A DNA stretch of 9,593 nucleotides from Actinomycetes bacterium (GTDB taxonomy: Bacteria > Actinomycetota > Acidimicrobiia > Acidimicrobiales > Palsa-688): positions 1 through 9,593 of the forward strand of contig JAKAXG010000115.1 of assembly GCA_021827225.1 (NCBI GenBank), written 5' to 3'. The notes under the pieces were generated by a model. That model saw only the letters and a list, made by a program, of their open reading frames with translations, had not been told where the DNA came from and searched no databases. Each line of letters opens with the position of its first letter. Position 1 is the stretch's first letter. A program made the position numbers and the translations under genes. Of the stretch, positions 1-8,636 are shown piece by piece.

Positions 1-55
1 CGCGAGCTGACTCACCGCGTGCGGGCAGCCCCGATTAGGCGCGAGTCTGTTGACC

Positions 56-649
56 ATGCTGGCAGAACTAGCACCCCCTCGAGTGGAACGGGCCTTTGGC
101 TTCGTGGATCTGTGCGGGTTCACCGACTTCGCCGACGCCTACGGCGATGACAAGGCCGCCGACGTGCTGCGCCTGCTTCGGGCCAGCATCCGGGAGGCCG
201 CCACCTACCACGGTGTCCGGGTCGACAAATGGCTCGGCGATGGAGCCATGCTGGTTGGCGTTGAGACCGCGGCGCTGCTCGCCGCTTTGGTCGAAGTCAA
301 GTGGGCGCTCCCCGGGAGGATCACCCTGTGCTTGCGGGCGGGCCTGGCGGCCGGGCCGGTAATGGTCTTCGAGGGTGACGACTACGTGGGTCGTGCGGTA
401 AACCTGGCCGCCAAGTTGTGCGAACTGGCCGGGGCTGACCAGATCTTGGCGCCGGCCGAGGCCGCCCAATCCTGCCCGGTAGGGTTACGCGCCTGGCCCG
501 CCGGGTCCCGCCGGGTTCCCGGCTTCGCCCAGCCAGTCGAACTGGTCCGAATCGACGCCGACGACGACCCCGCGGGCGAGCACCGCAGGGGGCTGGCCGC
601 AGCCCTGGCCGATCGGGTGGAGGAACGACGGCTCGGCCGTCTGCGCTGA
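56..649 (+). CDS. Class III adenylate/guanylate cyclase-like domain protein
   Basis: A single cyclase homology domain of about 197 residues with no membrane segment or sensor domain, so probably cytosolic. Family members make cAMP or cGMP from ATP or GTP. Counting from the TTG at 50, the first metal-binding Asp is in FVDLCGFT (D20), the substrate-recognising Lys and second metal Asp are in DKWLGDG (K60, D64), and the transition-state Asn is in AVNLAAKL (N118). The transition-state Arg expected four residues after that Asn is Lys here (K122), so activity may be reduced or altered. The start is uncertain: ATG at 56 is preferred, TTG at 50 is in frame, and neither has a clear ribosome binding site. 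An in-frame stop at 8-10 rules out a longer protein. The last 35 or so residues are Arg/Ala-rich and unassigned. The family is clear; activity is inferred. Confidence 0.82.
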   Translation: MLAELAPPRVERAFGFVDLCGFTDFADAYGDDKAADVLRLLRASIREAATYHGVRVDKWLGDGAMLVGVETAALLAALVEVKWALPGRITLCLRAGLAAGPVMVFEGDDYVGRAVNLAAKLCELAGADQILAPAEAAQSCPVGLRAWPAGSRRVPGFAQPVELVRIDADDDPAGEHRRGLAAALADRVEERRLGRLR

Positions 650-747
650 ATACACCCGTACCGCTGCCCTGGCCGGACCTCGCAGGTCACGCGCAGATGA
701 CCGCTGCGGCAGACTGGGTAGTCGTTGGAGACGGGCCCGCTGTTTCG

Positions 748-1109
748 ATGACGGAGGAGAGACGATGGGCGACCACACAAGACCTACCAGTGGCTGTCCG
801 AGTTTGTGACCTGCTCGGAGTGGAAGACCGCTCCGAGTCCTACCGGACCTTAGAAGGCGGGGAGCCGGCCAGGACACCGCGGGGGTGGCGGGACCGCGAC
901 GAGTGGCGGGACCGCGACGAGTTCCCCTCTATGTCTGGCCGCCGAGGCTGGGCTGGGCTGCCCTACAAGGGTCGCCTATGCCGCGGCCGCCGTCGGCCCG
1001 CCTGGTGCGCCAGCAGATGACCGGCGGCCAAGTGGAAGGGGTGCTGTCCATGGTGCCCGCCGAAGTTGGGCAGGTCATCGAAGGGCCCATCGTCGCCGAA
1101 CAGCAGTGA
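748..1109 (+). pseudogene. Decayed DUF2267 gene, readable in several frames
   Basis: No single frame gives a convincing protein, but pieces in different frames resemble one DUF2267 protein in order. KTYQWLSE (779-802) is followed, one frame over, by CDLLGVEDRSESYRTLEG (805-858), matching the usual start of the domain (WL..ELG.EDR..AYR.LRAV). Near the end, MTGGQVEGVLSMVPAEV in a third frame matches the usual last helix pair (SGGEVEDV.AQLP.E). It ends at TGA 1107-1109. A good ribosome binding site (GGAGGAGA, 752-759) precedes ATG 765, which reads only 14 codons before a stop, so the original start was probably 765. At least two, probably three, small indels plus an 18-bp tandem duplication separate the pieces. 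DUF2267 has no firmly known biochemical role. The assignment comes from memory of the family pattern. The alternative is noncoding sequence with chance resemblance. Confidence 0.45.
885..922 (+). repeat. 18-bp perfect tandem duplication
   Basis: The unit TGGCGGGACCGCGACGAG occurs twice back to back (886-903 and 904-921), with the periodicity extending one base on each side. It lies inside the decayed DUF2267 gene. In the local frame it adds one WRDRDE unit without changing phase. It looks like a recent slippage duplication rather than a functional site. Confidence 0.9.
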
Positions 1110-1165
1110 GCATCCGAGCCAGCCAGGGCTGCACAAGGGCGGCCTTCGCGATCATTTTTCCGGCC

Positions 1166-1192
1166 GGGAATAGCAGCGGCGCGGTCGCTGTT
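1166..1192 (+). promoter_or_regulatory. Candidate SigH/sigma-R-type promoter of the doxX gene
   Basis: GGGAAT at 1166-1171, then 18 bases, then GTT at 1190-1192, matches the GGGAAT-N18-GTT pattern known for actinobacterial sigma-R/SigH (thiol-oxidative and heat stress) promoters. The predicted transcript would start near 1200, giving a leader of about 55 bases before ATG 1256. The upstream element GGCCGGGAAT recurs exactly in front of ftsH. The match is seen directly; its use by such a sigma factor is inferred. Confidence 0.4.
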
Positions 1193-1255
1193 TCCCGCAA
1201 TCAGCGACAAGCTAACCAACGGTTATCGCAACCCTTGAAGGAGGTGCGGATAGAG

Positions 1256-1813
1256 ATGTCGGTCGGCATCTTGATCTTGCGTCTGGCGCTCGGGCTGCTG
1301 ATGGCGGCGCACGGCGCTCAGAAGTTGTTCGGATGGTTCGGCGGTCACGGGCTGAAAGGCACCGCCGGTTTCTTCGAGCAGATCGGGTTCCGCCCCGGAC
1401 TGCCGAATGCCCTGCTGGCCGGGCTGGCGGAGGGCGTCGGCGGACTGCTCGTCGCCTGCGGTCTGCTGACCCCGCTGGGCGTCGCCGCCCTGGTAGGCAT
1501 GATGGCCGCGGCCACGGTGTTCGTCCACCTGCGCAATGGGCTGTTCGCCCAGAACGGCGGTTTCGAATATCCGCTGCTGGTGGCGTTGGCCGCTGCCGCT
1601 ATTGGCTTCACCGGGCCGGGCGCCTACTCCCTCGACGCTGCCCTGGGCTGGTCGTTGCACTCGGCGGGCTGGGCGTTGGCAGCCATCGCCGTCGGGTTGA
1701 TGGCCGCCGCGGCGGTAGCCGGCGCACGGGAGGCGTACGCCTGGTGGCAGGGCCGTGAGGAGTCCGTGCGGGGCGTCGGTAGCGGCCGGCCCCGTTCAGC
1801 CAGCATGGCCTGA
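1256..1813 (+). CDS. DoxX family integral membrane protein
   Basis: A 185-residue hydrophobic protein with about four predicted membrane helices. The N-terminus (ILILRLALGLLMAAHGAQKL, ending at the short FGWFGGHG loop) is the DoxX signature, and the following GTAGFFEQIGF and LAEGVGGLLVACGLLTPLG segments also fit the family. DoxX proteins sit in the cytoplasmic membrane; some take part in thiol or oxidative stress handling, but this one's reaction cannot be told from sequence. The start at ATG 1256 is chosen for its strong ribosome binding site AAGGAGGTG (1238-1246) and because DoxX homology begins there. The frame stays open to 1106, but that extension looks noncoding. The C-terminal 25 or so residues are hydrophilic and Arg/Ser-rich. 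A stress-type promoter candidate lies upstream and a hairpin just downstream, suggesting a single-gene transcript. Confidence 0.88.
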   Translation: MSVGILILRLALGLLMAAHGAQKLFGWFGGHGLKGTAGFFEQIGFRPGLPNALLAGLAEGVGGLLVACGLLTPLGVAALVGMMAAATVFVHLRNGLFAQNGGFEYPLLVALAAAAIGFTGPGAYSLDAALGWSLHSAGWALAAIAVGLMAAAAVAGAREAYAWWQGREESVRGVGSGRPRSASMA

Positions 1814-1843
1814 CGCGCCGCGTCACCCACATTCACGTTTCGT

Positions 1844-1870
1844 GAGGGGACGCCACTTCGGCGTCCCCTC
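1844..1870 (+). terminator. Hairpin after the doxX gene, likely terminator
   Basis: GAGGGGACGCC (1844-1854) pairs perfectly over 11 bp with GGCGTCCCCTC (1860-1870) around the 5-base loop ACTTC. It begins 30 bases after the doxX stop and precedes the ftsH promoter candidate. No T-run follows, which is common for actinobacterial terminators, so termination is likely but not proven. The symmetry means it could act from either strand. Confidence 0.6.
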
Positions 1871-1918
1871 CGCCATCTCGCCCGCCCGTTCGGGGACGGT
1901 AGAAGGCGGGAGGGGCCG

Positions 1919-1945
1919 GGAATGACCGGACCCGAGCGGACTGTT
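1919..1945 (+). promoter_or_regulatory. ftsH: Candidate SigH/sigma-R-type promoter of ftsH
   Basis: GGAAT at 1919-1923 (within GGCCGGGAAT), a 19-base spacer, and GTT at 1943-1945 resemble a sigma-R/SigH promoter. Transcription would start near 1953, leaving a leader of about 60 bases before ATG 2013. The spacing is one base longer than at the doxX site, so the match is slightly weaker. It sits just downstream of the doxX hairpin, where an independent ftsH promoter would be expected. Confidence 0.33.
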
Positions 1946-2012
1946 GGACCGCGTGGTCCCAGTGATACCGAGACTGTCCTGTTTGTTCGCTTTCACAGGG
2001 AGGGATGAGACC

Positions 2013-3962
2013 ATGTCCAAGCAGGCTGTTTCCCCGCCGGGCGCTGACAAGCCGTCCCCGACCGTCCCGCCGTCCCCGCCGCCGTGGAGGCGCTGGCTGC
2101 TGCCGATCGGCCTCATCGCGAGCCTCGGGCTCTTCTTCCTGCCGTCCTGGCCACACCCCGGAGCCCCGCAGGTCCTCAGCTACAGCCAGTTCGTCAACGA
2201 CGTCAACCACGGACAGGTAGCCACCGTGGAGATCGCGGCCAACGGCAACGCGTCGGGAACGCTCAGAGACGGCGGCGCCTATGCCACCACCATCCCGGTC
2301 GGCCTGGCCGGCCCGCCGCTGCTCTCGCAGCTTCAGGCCAAGGGGGTGCAGATCACCGCCACCTCATCGGGGCCGTCGCTCTGGTCCGAGATACTCGGGG
2401 GGCTGCTCTCGTTCCTCCCCCTCATAGTACTGGGGCTGGTGTTCGCCGCGACCGGCCGCCCCAGTAGCGGTTCAGGCGGAGGAGGCCTGCTGGGCGGACT
2501 GACCGGCATCGGCCGGGCCCGGGCCAAGGTGTTCGACACCGACCGGCCCGACACCACCTTCGCCCATGTGGCCGGCTACGAAGGAGCCAAAGCCGAGATC
2601 GCCGAGGTCGTCGAGTTCCTCAGAGACCCGGACCGGTTCCGCCGGGCCGGGGCGGTGATCCCCCGCGGGGTGCTGATGGTCGGCCCGCCCGGCACCGGCA
2701 AAACCCTGCTGGCCCGCGCGGTGGCCGGCGAGGCCGGCGTGCCTTTCATCTCCACCTCGGGATCGAGCTTCGTGGAGATGTTCGTCGGGGTCGGCGCCGC
2801 CCGGGTCCGTGACCTCTTCGCCGAGGCCCGCAAGCTGGCCCCGGCGATCGTCTTCGTGGACGAGATCGACGCCATCGGCGGCCGGCGGGCGGTCGGCGGG
2901 GCGGTGGTGGCCAACGACGAACGCGAACAGACTCTCAACCAGCTGCTGGCGGAGATGGACGGCTTCGACCCGGCCACCGGGGTGGTCGTGCTGGCCGCCA
3001 CCAACCGCCCCGAGATCCTCGACCCGGCCCTGCTGCGCCCCGGGCGTTTCGACCGGCAGGTCACCGTCGGACTCCCCAACCAAGCCGAACGGGCCGCCAT
3101 CCTGGCCGTCCACTGCCGCGACAAGCGGCTCGGCCCCGACGTCGACCTGGCAGTGCTGGCCCGGGCCACGCCCGGATTCTCGGGGGCGGAGTTGGCCAAC
3201 CTGGCCAACGAGGCGGCCATCCACGCCGTGCGCCACGGCCGCCAGGTGCTCTGCCAAGCCGACTTCGACGCCGCCCGGGACCGGATCATCCTGGGCCGGC
3301 GCGAGGACTCCAACCTGCTGTTGCCCTGCGAGCGTCACACGGTCGCCGTGCACGAAGCCGGCCACGCCATCGTCGCCGCCGTGTCACCGAATGCCGATCC
3401 GGTCGAGCGCGTCACCATCCTGCCCGCCGGTCAGAGCCTGGGGGTCACCCATCTGCTGCCCGCGTCCGAGCGGCGCCTCTACCCGATGTCGTGGCTGCTC
3501 GACTCCCTGGCCGTTCGCCTGGGCGGGCGCGCCGCGGAGAAGCTGGTGCTGGGCGAGGCGTCCACCGGGGCAGCCAACGACCTGGCTTCGGCCACCGAAC
3601 TGGCCGCCAAGATGGTCCGAGAGTACGGCCTGTCCGACGACCTGGGACCGGTCAGCTACCAATCCGGGGGCGGCATGTACCTGCCCGGCGGCCAAGAGGT
3701 GACGTCACGACCGTTCGCCGAAGCCACCCAGGAGCGCATCGACAGAGAAGTGGAACGCCTGCTGCGCCAAGCCGAGCAGCACGCGACGAACCTCCTGGAG
3801 CGGCACCGCCCAGCACTTGAGCGACTCACCGAGACCCTGTTGGAGCACGAGACCGTGGACGGCGGCACCGTCGCCGACATCCTCCGCCACGAGCACCCCG
3901 TCCAAACGCAGTCGGCTCCCGTAGGGGAATACCTGGTGGCCGGTAACGGTTTCTCCGGCTGA
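2013..3962 (+). CDS. ftsH: FtsH-type membrane AAA+ zinc metalloprotease
   Basis: A 649-residue ATP-dependent protease of the cytoplasmic membrane that unfolds and degrades membrane and soluble substrates as a hexamer. Domains in order: a Pro-rich tail (1-24), membrane helix about 28-44, an extracytoplasmic domain, a second helix about 125-147, then the AAA+ module with Walker A GPPGTGKT (224-231), pore motif FVGVGA (257-262), Walker B FVDEID (281-286) and the second region of homology ending PGRFDR (343-348). The protease domain has zinc motif HEAGH (447-451), with D523 in GAANDL as likely third ligand. All catalytic residues are present. ATG 2013 is chosen for its ribosome binding site (GGGAGGG, 1998-2004); upstream in-frame TTG 1944 lies in the promoter region. 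The Gly-rich loop usual before DEREQTLNQ is shortened and altered ([10 protein letters not shown]), and the C-terminal tail is short. With stress-related neighbours, this is probably an accessory copy and not the housekeeping FtsH; that is inference. Confidence 0.96.
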   Translation: MSKQAVSPPGADKPSPTVPPSPPPWRRWLLPIGLIASLGLFFLPSWPHPGAPQVLSYSQFVNDVNHGQVATVEIAANGNASGTLRDGGAYATTIPVGLAGPPLLSQLQAKGVQITATSSGPSLWSEILGGLLSFLPLIVLGLVFAATGRPSSGSGGGGLLGGLTGIGRARAKVFDTDRPDTTFAHVAGYEGAKAEIAEVVEFLRDPDRFRRAGAVIPRGVLMVGPPGTGKTLLARAVAGEAGVPFISTSGSSFVEMFVGVGAARVRDLFAEARKLAPAIVFVDEIDAIGGRRAVGGAVVANDEREQTLNQLLAEMDGFDPATGVVVLAATNRPEILDPALLRPGRFDRQVTVGLPNQAERAAILAVHCRDKRLGPDVDLAVLARATPGFSGAELANLANEAAIHAVRHGRQVLCQADFDAARDRIILGRREDSNLLLPCERHTVAVHEAGHAIVAAVSPNADPVERVTILPAGQSLGVTHLLPASERRLYPMSWLLDSLAVRLGGRAAEKLVLGEASTGAANDLASATELAAKMVREYGLSDDLGPVSYQSGGGMYLPGGQEVTSRPFAEATQERIDREVERLLRQAEQHATNLLERHRPALERLTETLLEHETVDGGTVADILRHEHPVQTQSAPVGEYLVAGNGFSG

Positions 3963-3987
3963 AAAACCTGCTGTACAACCGAGGAGA

Positions 3988-3999
3988 TATCCCGGGATA
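3988..3999. promoter_or_regulatory. 12-bp perfect palindrome, possible operator
   Basis: TATCCCGGGATA is a perfect palindrome 26 bases after the ftsH stop, in the 117-base gap before the next gene (4080). Its position suits a regulator site for the downstream small-gene block, but no promoter elements could be placed confidently around it. Function is unknown. Confidence 0.25.
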
Positions 4000-4079
4000 A
4001 AGCGAGTCCTGTCGTCCATTGACCAAAACTCAGCGGAGTGATTCTGAAGGAACCTGATCGAGAAGGGAGGTGCATCCCG

Positions 4080-4550
4080 ATGACAGCGACAACTCTCACC
4101 CGGCCGACGATCCCAGATCATGGACTGGCGCAAGAGGGCATCCGGTCGACTGCGGCGGTTCCGACCGGTCGAGTCGAGCCGCCTCCGACCCAGTTGGGGC
4201 GCACCAGCCCCCGCGACAAGGTCGAAGCCGCCTGGGCGCTGGCTCGCCGGGCGGTCGGCTACGCGGCGGAGCAGGTCCCGATGGCCGAAGCCGCCCGCAG
4301 GCTAGTCGCGGACGCCGCGGTCGACCCTGTGACGCTGCGGCTGGCCGGCGACTACCTGTCGTTCAGAACCGTTACCGACAACCTGTACGAGCAGGTGACC
4401 GCCCTGTTCATGGTGGAAGACGCCGAACGGCTACTGCCCAAGCTGGCTCGCCGCCAAGCGTGGCGTGACCGGCTTCGCCGCACGGTCCCCAGGGTGGCGG
4501 GCGGCTGTTCCCGGCTGGTCCGCCAGAAGATGGGCGGGGTGGGGCGGTGA
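4080..4550 (+). CDS. Hypothetical helical protein, 156 residues
   Basis: Not recognised. The start at ATG 4080 follows a strong ribosome binding site (GGGAGGTG, 4065-4072, nine bases away). The first 45 or so residues are Pro/Thr-rich and probably disordered. Residues about 46-130 are Ala-rich with charged residues spaced as in amphipathic helices (KVEAAWALARRAVGYAAEQV and later LYEQVTALFMVEDAERLL), and the C-terminus is basic (Arg/Lys-rich, residues about 123-156). No signal peptide or membrane segment is evident. It sits 117 bases behind ftsH, and its TGA (4548-4550) overlaps the ATG of the DUF2905 gene by one base, so the two are probably translationally coupled. A helper or substrate role for the protease is conceivable only from position. 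Confidence 0.72.
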   Translation: MTATTLTRPTIPDHGLAQEGIRSTAAVPTGRVEPPPTQLGRTSPRDKVEAAWALARRAVGYAAEQVPMAEAARRLVADAAVDPVTLRLAGDYLSFRTVTDNLYEQVTALFMVEDAERLLPKLARRQAWRDRLRRTVPRVAGGCSRLVRQKMGGVGR

Positions 4551-4766
4551 TGCCCCGCCTCGCCGCCGCGCTGGTCGGTGCCGGCATGGCCCTGGTCCTG
4601 GCCGGGATGGTCTTGTGGGCCGCCCGCGGCCTCGGCTTGGGTCACCTGCCCGGCGACATCGCTTTAGTTAGGGCGGGGCCGGGTTCGGGTCTACGCGCCC
4701 CTGGCGACTTCGCTGCTGGTCTCGGTACTGGCCACCTTGGTGCTGAACCTGGTGTTGCGCCGCTAA
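4550..4766 (+). pseudogene. DUF2905 small membrane protein, broken by a +1 shift
   Basis: DUF2905 proteins are about 70-residue membrane proteins of unknown function, with one helix, a GRLPGDI motif, a strand, then a second helix. The first half here reads from ATG 4550 (GTG 4547 also in frame) through LAAALVGAGMALVLAGMVL to LGLGHLPGDIALV (to about 4669). The second half, in the next frame from about 4671, reads RVRVYAPLATSLLVSV, continues hydrophobic, and ends LRR before TAA 4764-4766. The span of 217 bases equals 72 codons plus one base, exactly what a single inserted base near 4665-4680 would give. Without the shift, the first frame runs into the following small gene and would appear as a 162-residue fusion ending at 5035. 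Cause: real mutation, sequencing error, or less likely programmed shifting. Family assignment is confident from both halves. Confidence 0.78.
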
Positions 4767-4855
4767 AAGAAAGAAAATGCGGCCGTGGACTTTCCGGCGC
4801 ACGAAGAGCTAGAGCCCGCGGCGGAGCATGGGACACAGAATCTCGGAGCTACACC

Positions 4856-5035
4856 ATGGGGTTGGAGATTCTTAGTGACGACGAGCTGCTGCTGCATCTA
4901 CAAGCTGCTTCACGAGACGTGGTCGTCTACGGCCCGGACGAGCCCGACAAATGTCAAGAGGCTTGGCGGCAGCTCATCGCCGGGATCTCGGAACTGGAGA
5001 CCCGCTATCCACCCGAGCCGCCCTTCACCGGCTGA
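4856..5035 (+). CDS. Hypothetical small acidic protein, 59 residues
   Basis: Not recognised. ATG 4856 follows a GGAG (4845-4848) at a suitable distance. The protein starts MGLEILSDDELLLHLQAA, has a hydrophobic centre (VVVYG), a probable helix (CQEAWRQLIAGISELETRY) and a Pro-rich end. It has about three times as many acidic as basic residues, one Cys, and no membrane segment. It is in the same frame as the first half of the broken DUF2905 gene with no stop between, so it can be mistaken for that gene's tail. The 89 bases between the DUF2905 stop and this start hold an A-rich stretch (4765-4776) and no recognisable gene. The codon pattern is as GC-rich as the neighbours. Confidence 0.6.
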   Translation: MGLEILSDDELLLHLQAASRDVVVYGPDEPDKCQEAWRQLIAGISELETRYPPEPPFTG

Positions 5036-5168
5036 AACCCGGATCTACTGCTGCCTTTGATCCCGGATGCTAAGCGGAGAACCGGAATAGGCGGTCCGGG
5101 CTGGTTGTCAATATCAGCAAAACTGTCCGCGATTGTCGGCTGATTGGTAGTTGGGAGGTGATGTGGCG

Positions 5169-5408
5169 ATGCCGGTTGCCGAACTGGAACGGCCCGGTTC
5201 TGAACTGTCAGGTCGCCGACTTGTTACTCCGTCGGAGTCCGAGCGGCGCCAAGAGTTGGACCGGTTGATCGAAGACCTGCGCCGAGATTTGGCGGTCCTA
5301 CAAGCGAATCCGCTCCGCAGCGGACAAGCCAGTTACGGCAATGCCGTAACCCGTTCGCCCACTTCAGCCAAGCTCGGTGGCAGAGCGAACCACCACAGCC
5401 CGAGGTGA
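5169..5408 (+). CDS. Hypothetical small helical protein, 79 residues
   Basis: Not recognised. ATG 5169 is ten bases after GGAGG (5154-5158); a TTG at 5151 is in frame but overlaps that site. Residues about 24-45 (SESERRQELDRLIEDLRRDL and onward) form a strongly charged amphipathic helix that could be a short coiled coil. The remaining 30 residues (Ser/Gly/Asn-rich, basic) look unstructured and are encoded across two palindromes (5314-5324 and 5332-5350), so the true end may be earlier or disturbed by a frame error. The stop lies nine bases before the Clp_N gene's first GTG, suggesting one transcript. The 133 bases upstream contain no gene and no clear promoter. Confidence 0.55.
   Translation: MPVAELERPGSELSGRRLVTPSESERRQELDRLIEDLRRDLAVLQANPLRSGQASYGNAVTRSPTSAKLGGRANHHSPR
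5332..5350. repeat. 19-bp inverted repeat, 9-bp perfect arms
   Basis: GTTACGGCA and TGCCGTAAC flank a single central A. A second, smaller palindrome TCCGCAGCGGA lies at 5314-5324, 18 bases away centre to centre. Such AT-containing symmetry is unusual in this GC-rich sequence. It lies 68 bases before the Clp_N start, so an operator for that gene is possible; a hairpin in the RNA is the alternative. Confidence 0.5.
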
Positions 5409-5417
5409 GGCGAGGAA

Positions 5418-6026
5418 GTGGTGGCGGTGGAGACGCATCCCTGGAGCCGGCCAACCTTCGAAGCGCTGGAGGAAGCATTCCGGGCCGCGATGGATTCGGG
5501 CAATGCTGAAGTGACGCCGATGCATCTGCTGGCCGTTTTGGTAGACGACGGTGACACGACAGTCCCGGCGATCCTTGAGTTCGCCGGTGCCGAACCATCA
5601 AGGCTGGCTCGACGCCTCCAAGGCCAACTGGTGAAGTTACCCCGATGCTCGTGGCGAACCCACCCTCAGGTCGGACGGGACCTCCACGAAGCCTTGGAGG
5701 CGGCCGATGTCGAGCGTGCCAAGCTGGGCGACCAACAGCTCTGTGTCGACCACCTTCTTCTTGCTATGAGCGACATTCTCGAAGTCGACCGCGACCGGCT
5801 TCTGCTCGCGATTTGCGCGCTTCGGGCCGGGCGAGCGTCGGGAGCGCCTCGTTCCGCTAGACGTCGCACTGGCATGATGGTCCGCCGCCCCTATCGGGCG
5901 GCCACGGCTGGATCGCGGCCATGCCGCCACCGCCGTAGCCGAATCCCGCGACGCCGAGGGAACACCACCCTCGGTCAATCGGCCGACGTAACACCGGTCG
6001 ATGCCCACAGTCTGCAGAGGAGGTGA
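5418..6026 (+). CDS. Stand-alone Clp N-terminal domain protein (no AAA+ ATPase)
   Basis: Residues 5-75 and about 80-150 form the two repeats of the Clp_N domain that caps ClpA/ClpB/ClpC chaperones and binds substrates or adaptors. The repeat signatures are EVTPMHLLAVLVDDGD and QLCVDHLLLAMSD, each after a charged helix (TFEALEEAFRAAM; LHEALEAADVERAKLGD). No Walker motif follows, so the protein cannot unfold substrates alone; it may act as an adaptor or decoy for a Clp ATPase. GTG 5418, 5421 and 5427 are all possible starts; GAGGAAG (5412-5418) favours 5427. The last 55 or so residues are strikingly Arg-rich with no domain, and an alternate frame looks equally protein-like there (GPGERRERLVPLDVALA ending at 5877), so a base error near 5800-5840 may have replaced the true end. 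The TGA at 6024-6026 overlaps the next gene's ribosome binding site. Confidence 0.72.
   Translation: MVAVETHPWSRPTFEALEEAFRAAMDSGNAEVTPMHLLAVLVDDGDTTVPAILEFAGAEPSRLARRLQGQLVKLPRCSWRTHPQVGRDLHEALEAADVERAKLGDQQLCVDHLLLAMSDILEVDRDRLLLAICALRAGRASGAPRSARRRTGMMVRRPYRAATAGSRPCRHRRSRIPRRRGNTTLGQSADVTPVDAHSLQRR
5954..5974 (+). terminator. Hairpin, possible terminator or attenuator
   Basis: CCGAGGG (5954-5960) pairs with CCCTCGG (5968-5974) around a 7-base loop. It lies inside the Arg-rich tail of the Clp_N reading frame. If that gene really ends earlier (5877), this would be in noncoding sequence 59 bases before the next gene. No T-run follows. Confidence 0.25.
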
Positions 6027-6032
6027 ACCGCC

Positions 6033-6257
6033 ATGACCACCGTAGCCACTGTTAGACCTGCCGAACGTATGGCCCTGCGCCTGGCGGCCGCAGACGTACC
6101 CGTACGGGACGCGGTGAGCCAGTTGGCGGCCTTCGACCACGACTCCCTCGCCGCCGCCCGCGACGCCTTGGTCCAAAGACTGCTACGGCACGGCGACGAC
6201 CGCACGGCCGCCTTCGCCCTGCAGGCGGTGTACCAGGCCATCGCCGCCCGGACCTGA
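6033..6257 (+). CDS. Hypothetical small Ala-rich helical protein, 74 residues
   Basis: Not recognised. ATG 6033 has the strongest ribosome binding site in the window (AGAGGAGGTGA, 6016-6026, nine bases before the start), so it is very likely translated. The protein is soluble-looking and nearly all helical, with Ala/Leu/Arg-rich amphipathic segments (MALRLAAADVPVRDAVSQL, DSLAAARDALVQRLL, AFALQAVYQAI). This resembles a small helical bundle or dimer. It is the last gene of the + strand block; 98 bases separate it from the convergent end of the glgX gene, with no strong terminator visible between. Confidence 0.68.
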   Translation: MTTVATVRPAERMALRLAAADVPVRDAVSQLAAFDHDSLAAARDALVQRLLRHGDDRTAAFALQAVYQAIAART

Positions 6258-6355
6258 TCGACCTCCCGACGCCAACCGTTCGTCGTCGAGCCGGGCTTGG
6301 CTAACACCGACCCCCGGTTTCGGCCTCGCGGCGCCTTGATCCGTGTGGGGTTCCC

Positions 6356-8541
<2,186 letters not shown>

Positions 8542-8636
8542 GCCGGCGATCCAAGAGCAACCCTTCCGGGATAGGCAAATCGACCCGGCCCCTACACGGT
8601 TGGCAACCCGTTCAGGTTCAGGGCTGAGCCCGCGTA

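Noticed and set aside
697..1020. A 107-residue continuous protein over the DUF2267 region
   Set aside because: Only its middle resembles the family; its beginning and Arg/Trp-rich end do not, and its ATG 697 lacks a ribosome binding site.
2472..3365. Long minus strand reading frames opposite ftsH
   Set aside because: The ftsH motifs are intact on the + strand; the antisense frames show low-complexity Gly/Asp/His composition and no ribosome binding site.
4547..5035. A single 162-residue protein
   Set aside because: It joins the first half of a DUF2905 protein to an out-of-frame reading of its second half and then to a separate small gene with its own ribosome binding site.
5084..5106. GGAAT...GTT upstream of the 79-residue gene as a third SigH/sigma-R promoter
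   Set aside because: The spacer is 15 bases, three or more short of the required spacing.
5036..5150. A small RNA or tRNA in the gap before the 79-residue gene
   Set aside because: No cloverleaf, T-loop sequence or strong terminator hairpin is present; only a weak CCGGA/TCCGG pairing.
5573..5579. CTTGAGT as an HspR operator half-site
   Set aside because: The inverted partner ACTCAAG is missing at the expected distance, and the site lies inside conserved Clp_N coding sequence.
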